This document shows, one piece after another, positions 36,358 through 47,765 of a stretch of 64,000 nt of DNA (its first letter is position 1; each line of letters begins with the position of its first letter). The notes beneath the pieces were generated by a model, which saw only the letters and a list, made by a program, of their open reading frames with translations, was not told the origin of the DNA and searched no databases. Where the stretch lies: positions 46,791,383 through 46,855,382 of the forward strand of contig OZ024879.1 in the NCBI GenBank assembly GCA_964017185.1, written 5' to 3'. Origin of the DNA: Rugalucina vietnamica. Its lineage: Eukaryota; Mollusca; Bivalvia; Lucinida; Lucinidae. The position numbers and the translations under genes are program-made.

Positions 36358-36456
36358 TGCACCAGTCATTTGCATCCCCGGCTCCCCCGGGGCCGGGGAA
36401 TAGCGGGGCTTTTAACTTTTCAATTTTTAAAGCCCGGCTAAAAGCCCGGCACTGCC
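36358..36456. mobile_element. T-family MITE, left half only
   Basis: Starts TGCACCAGTCATTTGCATCC after TTA, and matches the first ~100 bp of 2615-3065 almost exactly. It breaks off at 'cactgcc'. The following 110 bp (36460-36570) match the core of the 33412 element, so the right half was lost in a rearrangement. Confidence 0.7.
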
Positions 36457-36569
36457 TATGATTTTGAAACTTGGCATAAGCATTTACAAAGTTCATACAT
36501 GGCCTAAATCATGACCCAGGGATGATATGGACCTATTTTACGGCAAGGTCAACTTAGGATGCCCATGCA

Positions 36570-36740
36570 TCTAAAAACACAGATTGTGAGTACTCGTTAC
36601 AACCGCCTCTGCGAGTCAGTTTTAGCGTATACCAACAATCTATGTTTTGAGCAAATAAAAAGATAAAAATGTTGAACTGAAAATATTCATTTTTTACAAC
36701 TTTAAAAACACTGTATATTGCTTGCTAAGGTTTTGTTATG
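36570..36740 (+). repeat. Hairpin-repeat family H, partial
   Basis: Decayed hairpin 36574-36648 (arms 'aaacacagattgtgagtac' / 'accaacaatctatgtttt') plus the AT-rich tail. The 5' module is absent. Confidence 0.5.
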
Positions 36741-36937
36741 CTAGCGTCAAGATACACGGCACCATTTTAGTGCACATGTATTACACATGCTGACAACAGA
36801 GCTACATGTACAACACCTTGATCATTCTTAACCTTACTCATATGGACATTTTTGCGTCCGGAACCGGGCGAGCATAAATGCACATAAGCTTCTTACTCAA
36901 TCAGAATTTACGTAAATAATAAATTTAATTGGTTTGT

Positions 36938-37085
36938 TGATTTGAGGTTTAACGTTAATACAACAGCAAAGGTCATATGGAAACGAGACATCAGTTTATA
37001 GTATCATCCGACAGACTTAAGGATCCCGGGATCAAACCCGCGGTCCCTGGTTTAAAAGGACAAACACATGCCGTTAACACTAACT
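36938..37085 (-). mobile_element. SINE-B copy
   Basis: The minus strand shows 'gggaccgcgggtttgatccc' at the B box and 'ggactataaaccgagg'-like body. The tail is 'gttaaacctcaaatcaac'. It lies inside the interior of P2. Confidence 0.55.
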
Positions 37086-37499
37086 GATTTCGGCTTGTCA
37101 AGCAGCAATGTGGTTTGATAACTGATCCTGCTTGATAAAATCTTTTTTTTTTTTTTTTTTTTTCGAGGGGCCGTGGGACAAAAATTCAACAGCCAAACAC
37201 AGCACAATATTAGGTTCACGGATGTCGTTTCGTTTGTAAAAAGCCGGTAAAATGAGCACGTAAAATGTCTGCGTGATATACTGTACATGAATATGTATAT
37301 TCAGGAATTGTCTATCAGTGTCAGCACCATGGTAAATGTCTGCGATACAACAGAAGTCCTTACAACAAAGATTGATGCAACATCACACAACATGTGATAA
37401 AATGGAGAAATTGAAAAAAGCACTGATAATCGCATTGGCAACAACCATCACCAAGACAATGAACACTTCGTCGTAGGTTGCTGTCCAATTGATCAGTCT

Positions 37500-37640
37500 T
37501 ACAATCACGGGTGACACAAACCTAATTCTGCTTGTGGGTGTGCCAAGTCGTTTTCTCAGGGTTCTCCTCCCCGCCCCCCGTGTTACTGATTTATCCGTCT
37601 CATATGAACTAAAATAATTTTGAACGGGCCGAAAATTGTA
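37500..37640 (+). mobile_element. SINE-A, 5'-truncated and decayed
   Basis: Retains 'ttctgcttgtgggtgtgccaa', the 'ctcatatgaactaaaataat' segment and the tail. The tRNA head is missing. Confidence 0.5.
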
Positions 37641-38486
37641 TAAAATGAATATGACCAGAAATTAGCACAATCAGACCCTTATCTGTAATCAAGTAACAAT
37701 AGAAGGACCTGGAATCGATGTAATTAAATTTCACATCCTCACTAAGGTGGGCGTAGTGTAATTCTGGGCCCTGATTAGATTGTAACAGATAGCAAAACTT
37801 CTCCGATGTTACTCGCGCCGATAAGAAATAAAAATGCCTTTATATTCAATCATGCATGCATGTTTAATGTATACCATATAACGAGGAATATTCGGGATCT
37901 CGCGTGCAAATAACAACTATTTACATACTGGACCTTGGTCTCGCCAGAAAGACGGAGTTACGCGTTGGATTTAACGCGCGGCCCGTTTTACGAGGCGACT
38001 GACTGAACCACTACGACATGGGGTCCTTTATGGATACACTTTAGCAACTTATAAAAATAATATTGTGTTAGTTTGATTTTAATCATATTTATTTGAATTC
38101 AACCAGGTAAACAACACGCATACAATATCACACAGAATAAATATGGATCAAAAAGAAAACTTATGTCTTGCCAAATTAATTTACTACATTGTAACCAGCA
38201 CACTGGATATGGCTGAATTACTGTTGAAGGTCTACACTAAACAAAATTAGTTGTGTGGCTTGGTGTAATGTAGCTATATGTAGGATGTTGCCTCCATCGC
38301 ACTTCGTATGGCATGCAGATGACTGTCGAATGAACAAAACTTCGACATCAAGCTGATAATCTGTTTGAAATATAAACAGAATGAAGAGACAGCACGTGAA
38401 ACTGTAGTTTTACATCTAATAAACACAGATATACATGTATCTGAACATGTACACTATACTATTTGATTTATTGTCTTGCGCATTTT

Positions 38487-38665
38487 AGTTCAGTTTTACG
38501 TCCCTTTCAAGATTATTTCAGCTCACCAATCAGTAGGTGGGGTGAAAACGTGAGTACCCTAAGAAAATCCACCTGGCACTCCCGCAAGTTGAACTTTGCT
38601 TGTATCATATGTGGCCAGTGTGGGGCTCGAACACACACAAGACACAGCGGTGAGATGAACGAGTG

Positions 38666-38720
<55 letters not shown>
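38487..38720 (-). mobile_element. SINE-A, truncated, with 52-nt A/T tract at its 5' side
   Basis: The minus-strand body 'gaaataatcttgaaaggg', 'gtgccaggtggattttctt' and 'gttcgagccccacactgg' is intact up to the middle of the tRNA head. A plus-strand A tract (38669-38720) lies at the head side, not at the usual 3' tail. It lies in the right arm of P2 only. Confidence 0.65.
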
Positions 38721-38723
<3 letters not shown>

Positions 38724-38899
38724 ATACGTGCGGACTGCCTTCTCACTACACACTTTAATCCACAAATTTACGATTTTAGTATTAAATGCAGCAGTGCATT
38801 TTGTGATTCTTGCATTTTTTTTTCTTTTCTTTTCTTTTTCATTTTCTAAGCTATATTGTCACAGGGGCGAAAAAAGGAAGCAGTTAAGAATAGAAAAAT

Positions 38900-38985
38900 A
38901 ATTTTTGTCCTAGACGGACTCGAATCCAGGACCTTTGGGTTTTATTCCATACATGCTACCTACTGAGCTACAGAGTAAGACGTCG
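38900..38985 (-). ncRNA. tRNA-like block in right arm of P2
   Basis: Minus-strand 'tgtagctcagtaggtagcat' matches box A well, and 'ggtcctggattcgagtccg' gives a B box and T-arm. The anticodon region is long and acceptor pairing is weak. It mirrors 32478-32562, and A and B boxes are better kept here, so Pol III transcription is conceivable. Confidence 0.45.
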
Positions 38986-39407
38986 TGGACTATTTCTTTT
39001 TTGCCTGTCTTGTTTAATTGGTCTCAGTTAGGCTATTGGTAGTTTTGACCAAGTAATTCTTCAAATCGCCCCTCGTTATCGTCTCAAATATGCCCTCACG
39101 AGTCGTCGCCCATCACACCGAAAATCGCAAACGCACGCGCCAGCAACAGTTACGTTCAAAAGTGAAAAATGTCTATTAGTACATGTAGCAAAATAACAGA
39201 CCCTTTACATGAGCTGTGTATTGAGAAAACCGGATTTTTGCCAATCTATAGTACAGTCACTCTTATACTTTCTTTGTGCAAAATTGCAAGTTTCTAGCTT
39301 TCTTCTATGGCTGCCCAGCCCGATTCGTGTTGGACCTAGTCGAAAACCCCGAAGACGTTTTTTTTTTTTTTTTTTTGCGTCGCGGCTCATATAATGGTTT
39401 TCTACAT

Positions 39408-39655
39408 TTGAGCCGCCCCGTGGGAAAACCAACAATGTGGTTTCCGAACAGTTCCGACGCAAACCGGCCTGTACAAGCACAGAAAAGAGCTAGAAGCTTG
39501 AAATTTCGGATTTAAGTAGAAGAGGAATTGTACTATCCGAGTAGCGAAAATAAAGGCGCTGATCAGCTTCTCGGTTACCGCGAAGCTGATCTGCGCCTTT
39601 GTTTTCGCATATGCAGATTGTTGGTTTTCCCATGAGGCGGCTCATATCATGCTGT
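39408..39655. mobile_element. M-family MITE, best-preserved copy
   Basis: TIRs GAGCCGCCCCGTGGGAAAAC and mirrored GAGCCGCCTCATGGGAAAAC continue through CAACAAT. The central palindrome pairs 'aaaggcgctgatcagct' with 'agctgatctgcgccttt'. Total about 245 bp. I count at least ten further copies: 29910, 30545, 30762, 41635, 42285, 43275, 43775, 59905, 60285 and the two in P1. Confidence 0.75.
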
Positions 39656-39849
39656 CTTGTCTAATTGTTGTTTTCTTGAGTTGTCAAGTGTGTAATTTTA
39701 ACTGTCAATAGTCGAAAGTTGAAGCTATTGTTGCAAAACCACAATTTGTCTTTGTACTGCACTAAAACATTATGAAATATGAGCCACTTCATCAGAAAAA
39801 AAAACAGCAATCTGCATATGCGCAATCATCACGAAAACATGTCCGTGTA

Positions 39850-40081
39850 ATGTACGAGTATACCCCCTTGAACCGCACTTTTTATATAGCAAAACTGGGG
39901 TATGCAGGGGTATACCTATTTTTTCTTACTTTTGCTCCAAAACATAGATTGTGGGTATTCATGTAACCATAATCTATGTTTCGAGCAAATATAAGAAAAA
40001 TATCAAATTTTTTCAGCTGAAAATGTTCAATTTTTAACGCTAAAAAACTTGTTTATTGCATGGGCAAGTTTTCGTAATGCA
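39850..40081 (+). repeat. Hairpin-repeat family H, copy with shortened hairpin
   Basis: The 5' module (39864-39920) and tail are complete, but the hairpin (39940-39983) has lost its apex. The next 'gcaaaagcccagagcagct' starts an M-family core, a module junction repeated at 44465 and 63140. Confidence 0.65.
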
Positions 40082-40437
40082 AAAGCCCAGAGCAGCTGAT
40101 CAGCGCCTTTGTTGTCTTTATAGGGATGGTACAATTCCTCTTCTTATATGCGAAATTTCAAGCTTCTAGATATTTTCTGTGACAACAGCCTGTTTTGTTG
40201 CGTACCTGGTCGGAAACCCACATCGTTGTGTTTTCCATCCACCGTCTTGTGCTACTTTTGCACATGTTTCGCATAAGGACGAAAGTACTGCCCGGGAATT
40301 CAAAATGTGTGCATAAACACGTTCAATATGAAATTATCTTTCGAAATGAAAAAGATTTGGAGAACAAAAATTGTAACTAATATAACGTTACCATGGCTCT
40401 TATCAAAACGTACAAGTAGGCAATGGTCAGGGAAAGG

Positions 40438-40545
40438 CATCAAATCCCGTATCAGCTTGATACTATCGCATCAGCTCGAGACTATCGCATCAGCCCTCGA
40501 GCCTTCGGCGGCCCTCTGGCTGATACGCGATACGATTTGAAAAGT
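40438..40545. repeat. Foldback block with ~20-bp words
   Basis: 'aaatcccgtatcagc' and 'gctgatacgcgatacgattt' form inverted ends around the repeated word 'gatactatcgcatcagc' (about 20-bp pitch) and a 'gagccttcggcggcc' apex. Paralogs lie at about 45325-45435 and 63420-63520. Confidence 0.5.
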
Positions 40546-40583
40546 GTCGTATAATAATCTCCAGTAGGGTACTCATCCCACCT

Positions 40584-40835
40584 AGGCGGTCCCTGTGGCG
40601 AATGGTTAAGAGCGCTGATATTTCGTTACCGCACTTCAACCATTCGACCATCTCACCGCTGTGTCTGGTGTGGGTTCGAGCCCCACACGGGGCACATGTG
40701 AGACAAGCCAAGTTCTGCTTGCGGGTGTGCCAGGTGGTTTTTCTCGGGGGTTCTCCCGTTTTCACCCCAGCTTCCAATTGGCCCGCTCGTCTCATATGAG
40801 CTGAAATAATCTCGAAAGGGACGTTAAACTGACCC
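40584..40835 (+). mobile_element. SINE-A, subfamily with altered head
   Basis: Box A GAATGGTTAAGAGCG and box B GGGTTCGAGCCCC are intact. The body is canonical up to 'gggacgttaaactga', followed by C-rich sequence instead of poly(A). The paralogs at 45485 and 63575 share this, so one insertion was copied with segment D. Confidence 0.8.
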
Positions 40836-41054
40836 CCCCCCCTCCCCCGAAAGAAAAATCATCCCACCTATTACTTTATTTTAATGGATTAGTAACTTTA
40901 TATTAAAATTAATATATATCTGTTATGACACCTTAATTTTCATTAGCAAATCACAATTTGACTTATTCAAATACATTTTTGTTTTACTTTCCTTCATGCA
41001 TAATTAAAGTTAAACGTAACTGAAATTACTGAATACTTTTTGAGCCGAGATTTC

Positions 41055-41140
41055 TTTGGTCTTTCAGATGAGACTTTAAACCAAGGCCCAGTCTCCATAT
41101 GACCTTAATATTGATTGGGACATAAAACTCTAATATTTTC
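41055..41140 (+). mobile_element. SINE-B 3' half
   Basis: 'gatgagactttaaaccaagg', 'tctccatatgaccttaat' and 'gattgggacataaaac' are SINE-B body and tail. No head remains. Confidence 0.55.
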
Positions 41141-41149
41141 ATGTACATT

Positions 41150-41277
41150 TCAATACAAAAAAATACAATACAATACAATACAAAACAATACAATAGAATG
41201 CAATGCAAAACAACGCAATACAATACAATACAATGCAATACAATACAATACATAATACATTCAATACAATACACAAT
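41150..41277. repeat. (AATAC)n microsatellite
   Basis: Pentanucleotide CAATA/AATAC repeat with scattered changes, directly after the SINE-B tail, which suggests it expanded from the SINE 3' end. Confidence 0.9.
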
Positions 41278-41280
41278 GCT

Positions 41281-42280
41281 TGACTCTGCATTTTCATAAG
41301 AAAGAGGAATACTCCCTCATACCTTCACATCTTAACTTAATGATTTTGTATTTGTTTAATAGCTCTTGAAGTTGTCATCTGTTGAAGAAAGACTTTTCTT
41401 GTAAGTACATTATACGTATATTTATACTTGTATATTGTTTTACTTCACCTTAAGTATATTATATGTATGTTCATTTGTAGCTTGACTGGGCTGTACCCCA
41501 CTTTCATATTCTGAAGCCAATTTCAATAATGTCTTGCATAGGTACAGTATGGCCATATCCTGGCTATACGTGTAGCTAAGTGCCCACCTTTCAGGAAATA
41601 GTTGCTCTGATGGGCAATTTTGGTAGACAGGGCTATTGTTTGAGCCACAACGTTAGAAAATTGGTCTTCGGGGTTTCCGACCAGGTCTGACACAACCAGA
41701 ATGTAAAGTTACAGAAGCGGACTAGAAGCTTGAAATTTTGAATTTAAATAGAGTAGGAATTGATTTATCTGTATAGCGAACACAAAGACGCTGATCAGCT
41801 TCACTGTTACTGCGAAGCTGATCTGTGCCTTTGTTTTCGCATATACAACAAGTAGCCCAGGGGCAACGATCGCTCACCTGAGAGTCAACAAGTACAGTCA
41901 CTGGACAAAGTAATTGGGGTTTTTACCATATATGGGTATGGTGGCTATCTTCGTCATGTGACCTTGTAACCCTACTTACATCAGCAGAAGAGCTCTTGTC
42001 TGGATTGTGTATCCTCTTTTCTGCCATTTTGGTTCACTTGAAAAAATCATCTCACAAGGTCAGAGTCCTATACTTTGTGTCATGCTGTTGCAGAGAAGAT
42101 TTTTTTCATATATTTCCATTATAAGTCTATGATAGATAATGACATGCCTGGGGCGTGGCCTGTATGGACCCCTGATTTGTGTCAGACCTGTTTGGAAACC
42201 ACATTGTTGGTTTTCCCACGAGGTGGCTCATCTAAAATTTATTGAAATTTCTTCAGGCATGCTGAAAAAGTTTGAGCCAG
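41281..42280. other. No gene; M-family MITE plus fragment of the tandem-core element
   Basis: 41635-41860 is an M-family copy (core palindrome at 41785-41835). 41865-42000 contains 'cgctcacctgagag' and 'taccatatatgggtatggtgg', a fragment of the 33412-type element. The rest is unclassified. Confidence 0.5.
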
Positions 42281-42622
42281 GTCATGAGAAAACTAACATT
42301 TTGCATGCGAAAACAAAGGCGCAAATCAGCTTTGCAGTAACTGCGAAGCTGATCAGCGCCTTTGCTTTGGCTACACAGATAGCACAATCTCTCTCTTGTT
42401 CTTAAATCCCATATTTCAAGCTTCTGTGACTGTAAAGACCATTACATTTCAACCTGGTGCTGGTTGTTTTATGCGTTGTTTTATGCGAAGGCTCATATAA
42501 TATTGCCTTGAAATACCTTTTTCTTAAAATATTTTATACTTTATAGAGAATAATACATAGAAGGCTCATATGATATTGCTTCTCTGATAATATTGTATAC
42601 TTTATAGAGAATATATAGAGGA

Positions 42623-42751
42623 TATTCAAGTTTTTGGAGTGAATATGAGTTTTATTTCATTGAGCGAAGTGAAAAAAATATATTTCATGAGTGCCGAATT
42701 TTTCACTTCATGAGATGAAATAAAAGTCGTATTCACGACAAAAACTTGAAT
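42623..42751. mobile_element. 129-bp hairpin
   Basis: Outer arms ATTCAAGTTTTT / AAAAACTTGAAT and inner arms with TTTTATTTCAT ... ATGAAATAAAA. A region with many ACGTCA words follows (42800-42870), as also happens beside the 6018 hairpin. D1 and D3 lack it, so it is probably a mobile insertion in D2. Confidence 0.5.
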
Positions 42752-43106
42752 TTTCTTTTTATTATATTGCATGTAGTCATTGTAACGTTGCGCGCTAAAG
42801 CATATGACGTCGAAATCTTAAATGACGTCATTACGTCACGTCATTACGTTGCTATTGTGTGTGAACGTTCATTGCGTCAACAATAGCATAGATTATAAAA
42901 TTTAGTTATGTATAAATTGGAAATGAAACGGTGGAATCGTAATTTGCGTATTCCCAAATCTTACATTTTCACATGTGAAAATATAACTTTTTTATATTTT
43001 CACATGTGAAAATATAACTTTTTCAAATATTTGTTATATTTAATACATATTTCTCTATATTTCATCACTTGCCATATAATAAATAGATAAAATATAAATG
43101 TTGTAA

Positions 43107-43208
<102 letters not shown>

Positions 43209-44540
43209 TGATATTACAAAAAAGACTTTTGTATTCAAATGCTGACTATAATTTAAAAACAGACTGCCATTATTAAATATGAACCGCTGCATGAGAAACC
43301 AACAGGTTTCCGACCAGGTTTGACATAAACCCACACATACAGTCACAGAAGCAGGCTAGAAGCTCCAAATGGGACGTTAAGAGAAATTGTACTGTCTGTG
43401 TGGCAAAAACAAAGATGCTGATCAGTTGTGCTATTACTGTGGGTGGGGAGTGGTCCTTGGTTTGATACCTTCCTCTGCCTTGTAACGATTAGAAATATAA
43501 ACCTGGAAAATGCTTTCCTTCTGACTATTCTAATATGCATAGGATAACAAATTTTATGCTCTTTTACAGAAGTCGTTAGATGAATTGTATTTGACCTGAT
43601 TAAAAAACTAAATGCAGGTTTCCCACCTTGGTTTTTGGAGTGGGAGTCTTTTTCTGATTGCGCCTTTTCCTGATCTTTGCCTACTTGTACTTTTTTATTA
43701 TAGCACAACTTGAGTGCTTCTTGTAAAGGTGACATGCCAAGGCATAAGTACATGTAGCAAAATAACAGACCCTTTCTATGAAACGTGTCATGAGGAAACA
43801 GGATTTTTGCCTACACGAAAACAAAGGCACAGATCAGCTGTGCAGTAACTGCACAGCTGATCAGTGCTTTTGTTTTCGCCACACCGATAGTGCATTCCCT
43901 CTTCTACATACTTCCAAAATTTCAAGTTTCTAGCTTTCTTCTATGACTACACAGCCGGATTGGTGTTGGACCTGGTCGGAAACCTGGAAGACCGGGATTC
44001 TTGCGTCACGGCTCATATAATGGTTTTCTACATTTCAGTTTTGTTGGCTGCTGTCCAATTGTTAATAAATGTTTAAATGATAGCATGCTGGCTTGTCAAT
44101 TTCTTAATTTTTCCTGACAAAAATGAGTTGTCACTTGTGTTATTTGAATTGTAAACAGACGCTAGTGTAAAACCACAATTTGTCTTTGTACTACTAGCAC
44201 ATTATGAACTTTGCCACTTCATCAGAAAACCAACAATCTGCATATGAGAAATCATCAAGATAACATTTCCATGTAATGTATACCCCCTTGAACCACACTT
44301 TTATATAGCAAAACTGGGGTATGCAGGGGTATACCAATTTTTCTTACGTGTACCCACAATCTATGTTTTGAGCAAAAATAAGAAAAATATCAATTTTTTT
44401 TCAGCTGAAAAATTTCAATTTTTAAAGCTAAAAAAATCTGTTTCTTGCACGGGCAAGATTTCGTAATGCAAAAGCGCAGAGCAGCTGCTCAGCGCCTTTG
44501 TTTTCGCTGTAGGGATAGTGCAATTCCTCTTCTTATAATA

Positions 44541-45137
44541 CCTCAACGCGACAAAATGTACCTTCGGACATTCTGACATTACTAGTAGCAAGCAGCAAAA
44601 AGCAGAAAACTGATGAAATGTACGTTTTAGAAATAACACTGTATTTGTTACCTTTGAACACTGGGCTACCAAATGAATGAGTTTTAAAACATATTTATTT
44701 TCAATACTTGGAGTTATCTGCCCTTGTTTTAGCCCATAATACACTTTTTTTCTATATCTATCGTGAAACGGTAACCATAGCAACTGCATCATCATAATAA
44801 TAGACAAAATTATTACGTGAGATTGCCTATAAGGATGGTATGCTTCTATCTTAACAATAGATTCTGACCAGTGCTTAAACAGTTTTAAGCAAATGCATCG
44901 AGTTTTGTAAGCTCTACTAACATGCAGAAATGCATTACGCAATTTTGACGTCATTTTTCATGACAATGACGTCTGTAGGGTTCTTAGAGTAAATCGGTCA
45001 TATCTCACAAAATAACTGGAATAATTTGGTCAAATAAAGACTAACAGACTCTAGAAACATCATACATTCAAAGTAACTTTGTTTTTCTAATACACAAAAA
45101 ATGGTCCGAAGGTACATTTTCTCACGTTGTGGCCCAT
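44541..45137. mobile_element. ~600-bp MITE with empty site in D3
   Basis: Inverted ends near CAACGCGACAAAATGTACCT and mirrored CAACGTGAGAAAATGTACCT; D3 reads 'cttcttatatgcgaaa' without it (63205-63220). The duplicated target is AT or ATA. It contains GAGTTATCTGCCCTTGTTT (44711-44729), also present in the P3 TIR. Confidence 0.7.
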
Positions 45138-45484
45138 ATGCGAAATTTCAACGTTCTAGCTATTTTCTGTGATTACAGCCTGGTTTGTTTCAAAATGAAA
45201 AGATTTGGAGGACAAAAACGAGAATTAACATAAAATGAGAAGATTTGGAGGACAAAAACGAGAATTAACATATCATAGCACTTATCAAAAGGTACCGTAC
45301 AAGTAGGCGATGATAAGGAAAAGTCATCAAATCCTGTACCAGCTTGATACTATCGCACCAGCCCGAGACTCGCATCAGCCTCGAGACTTGACTTCGACGG
45401 CCCTCAAGCTTATACGCGACAGGAATTGAAAGATGTCGTATAATAATCTCCAGATGGCTAATGAGTAGGGTACTCATCCCACCT

Positions 45485-45731
45485 AGGCGGTCCCTGTGGC
45501 GAATGGTTAAGAGCGATGATACTTCATTACCGCACTTCATTCATTCGACCATCTCACCGCTGTGTCTGGTGTGGGTTCGAGCCCCACACGGGGCACATGT
45601 GAGACAAGCCAAGTTCTGCTTGCGGGTGTGCCAGGTGGTTTTTCTCGGGGGTTCTCTCGTTTTCGCCCCAGCTACCAATTGGCCCGTCTCATATGAGCTG
45701 AAATAATCTTGAAAGGGACATTAAACTGAAC
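45485..45731 (+). mobile_element. SINE-A, D2 copy
   Basis: Same insertion as 40584 and 63575: both follow 'gggtactcatcccacctag'. Boxes A and B intact, tail C-rich. Confidence 0.8.
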
Positions 45732-45940
45732 CCCTCCCCCGAAAAAAAAATCATCCCACCTATAACTTTATTTTAATGGATTAGTAACTTTATATTAAAA
45801 TTAATATATATCTGTTATGACACCTTAATTTTCATTACCAAATCACAATTTGACTTATTCAAATACATTTTTGTTTTACTTTCTGTCATGCATATTTAAG
45901 AAATAGATCAGCTCTAGCAGTGAATTGTTGAGTAATAATT

Positions 45941-46029
45941 CACTGTTTGGAGGTCAGTTGTAAAGAAGATCAAATCACGAGCGCGTAGCGCGAGTGATTT
46001 ATCTTCTTACAACTGACCGACAAACAGTG
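45941..46029. mobile_element. 89-bp hairpin with GCGCGTAGCGCG apex
   Basis: Arms CACTGTTTG..GGTCAGTTGTAA pair nearly perfectly across an apex at 45981-45992. It shares its build (50-nt arms, odd GC-rich apex) with 6018-6161 and 48335-48457 but not its sequence. Confidence 0.55.
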
Positions 46030-46039
46030 TAGGTACTAA

Positions 46040-46870
46040 ATACAGACTTTGACCCGTCTATAGACGCCATTTTACTGTCAAATTGCTGAAGGAAAAGTAC
46101 AAAATATGTCATTTTAAGGTTGCATATCGGGTTTGCTGTTCAAATCATTGAAGTCCCTTATTATTTGCAATTTGATATATGTCTATATTAACAAAACATT
46201 TAAAGACTGAAAAATGATATTTATCATGAAACCGATCAGCCATACAAAATAAAAGGTGTATACCATGAAGGCCGTTTTTTACTCTATAATATAAGTAAAA
46301 TACCGATCGTGTTTTTGTCCCTATCAAAATTTTAATATAATTCAAACATTTGATACAAACCTGAAAGCAGTTTCAATTTATTCCTGCTATATATCTCGTG
46401 TGTTTAATGTAACTAACAGAGTGCGCTATTTGCCACATATGTTGATTTCACAATATTTTAATGTCTAGGTCAAGGGTATAGATAACAAACGTGTATTTAG
46501 ATTCCCAGGGAATATGTTCAATACTGTTTTAAAAGCGACATAATACGTAGTTGATATAGATTTATGAAGTTATTGAAAAATGTTTCAACAGAAGACCAAT
46601 ATTATAATGTTAATATGAAATAAAGGCACACTGCCTTAGCCGCAAACACACACGCTAAACCTTTTGCTAGAAATTTTTGTTGATTAACTTAATTTAATCG
46701 TTACCGTCATCTTCAAGTGAAGTATTGTCAATTTGGTGTGACACCAGTAAACCATTCAGATTCAGTGTCTATCCAGCCGTCCAGTGGGAGAATACCAGAC
46801 TATTTTGATTTGATTTGAAGGAGTGAGTTCTCAGCTCCCTGCCCCCTGATTCACCATTTAGGTGGGTGGA
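46040..46870. other. AT-rich DNA, no gene recognised
   Basis: No ORF with recognisable composition, no repeat shared with the rest of the window. 'gttctcagctccctgccccc' at 46827 resembles the repeat at 17620. Confidence 0.4.
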
Positions 46871-46873
46871 GGT

Positions 46874-47765
46874 TGGAGACAGGTAGGTAGGTAGGTAGGT
46901 AGGTGGGTGGATGTAGGTGGGTTGGTTGATAGATGTAAGCAGGTTGGTAGGTGGTAGGTCGGAGGGTGGAGGAAGGCAATTAGGTGGTTGGATGGGGGAG
47001 GTAGGTGGGTGGATGAGTGGACGTAGGTAAGTAGGTGGTAGGTAGCTAGGTAGTTAGGGGTGGAAGTAGGTAGGTAGGTGGGTGGGTGGAGGTAGGTAGA
47101 TTAGTAGGTATGTAGGTACGTGAGTGGGTTGAGATAGGTAGGTAGGTGGGCGGGGGTAGGTAGGTAGTTATATAGGTAGGTGGATGGGTGGAGGTAGGTA
47201 GGTAGGTGGGTGTGTGGGTGGAGGTAGGTAGGTAGGTCGGAAGATAGGTAGCTGGATGTGATGAATGGATGGTGGGTGGAAGTAGGTAGGTAGGTAGGTA
47301 GGCAGGTGATGGTAGGTAGGCAAGTAGGTGTGTGGGTGGATGTAGGTAGGTAGGAAGGTGGTTAGGTTGGTAGGTTGATTGGTAGGTAGGTTGGTGAGTA
47401 GGTAGAAATGAAGATGGGTTGGTATTTAGGTAGGTGGTAGGTGGTATGTAGGCAGGTAGGTGGATATGTGGTTTGAGAATGGCGGGTTGGGTTTGTTGAT
47501 AGGTAGGTAGGTAGGTATGTAAGTGAGTGAGTGGCTGGAGTTGGGTGGATGGAAGTAGGTAGGTGGATGGGTATTTGGGTGGAGGTAGGTAGATAGTAGT
47601 TGGGTGGATGTAGGTGCGTGGAGGTAGGTTGTCCGGTGGGTGTGTGGGTGGATGTAAATAAGTAGGTAGATAGATAGTGGGTGGGTGGATGGGTGGGTGG
47701 AGGTAGGTCGGTGGGTGGGTGGAAGTAGGTGGGTGGCAATGTGTATGTAGGGTAGGTTAACAAAA
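46874..47765. repeat. (GGTA/GGTGG)n satellite, ~890 bp
   Basis: Variable strings of GGTAGGTAGG and GGTGGGTGGA with strict G/T versus C/A strand bias. Pro-Thr-rich ORFs on the minus strand (47362-47854) are artefacts of this repeat. Confidence 0.95.

Larger units (their letters stand above)
32285..39178. mobile_element. P2: 6.9-kb long-TIR element
   Basis: The ends TTAGACATTTTTCACTTTTG / mirrored TAGACATTTTTCACTTTTGA are inverted. The arms match for over 1 kb: 32321-32420 against 39055-39140, 32640-32710 against 38760-38830, 32940-33000 against 38390-38455, 33140-33230 against 38190-38270, and 35870-35910 against 37990-38025. D2 reads 'gccaaggcataagtacatg' at 43735-43753, the uninterrupted target, with TTA duplicated on either side of P2 (one-base ambiguity on the left). 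The interior contains only nested repeats, and I find no transposase. A 3-bp TWA duplication suggests the PIF/Harbinger superfamily; this is inference. Confidence 0.75.
39178..40980 (+). repeat. Duplicated segment D1, right part
   Basis: It resumes at 'gtacatgtagcaaaataaca' as in D2 (43747) and runs parallel to D2 and D3 through an M-MITE, an H copy, the 'gatactatcgcatcagc' foldback and a SINE-A to 'ttatattaaaattaatatat'. No gene seen. Confidence 0.75.

Noticed and set aside
31697-39178. LTR retrotransposon
   Set aside because: No direct long terminal repeats with TG..CA ends, no gag/pol motifs, no primer-binding site next to a repeat.
44415-44954. 179-codon minus-strand ORF
   Set aside because: It spans the border of a MITE and its host segment; the paralog D3 lacks most of it.
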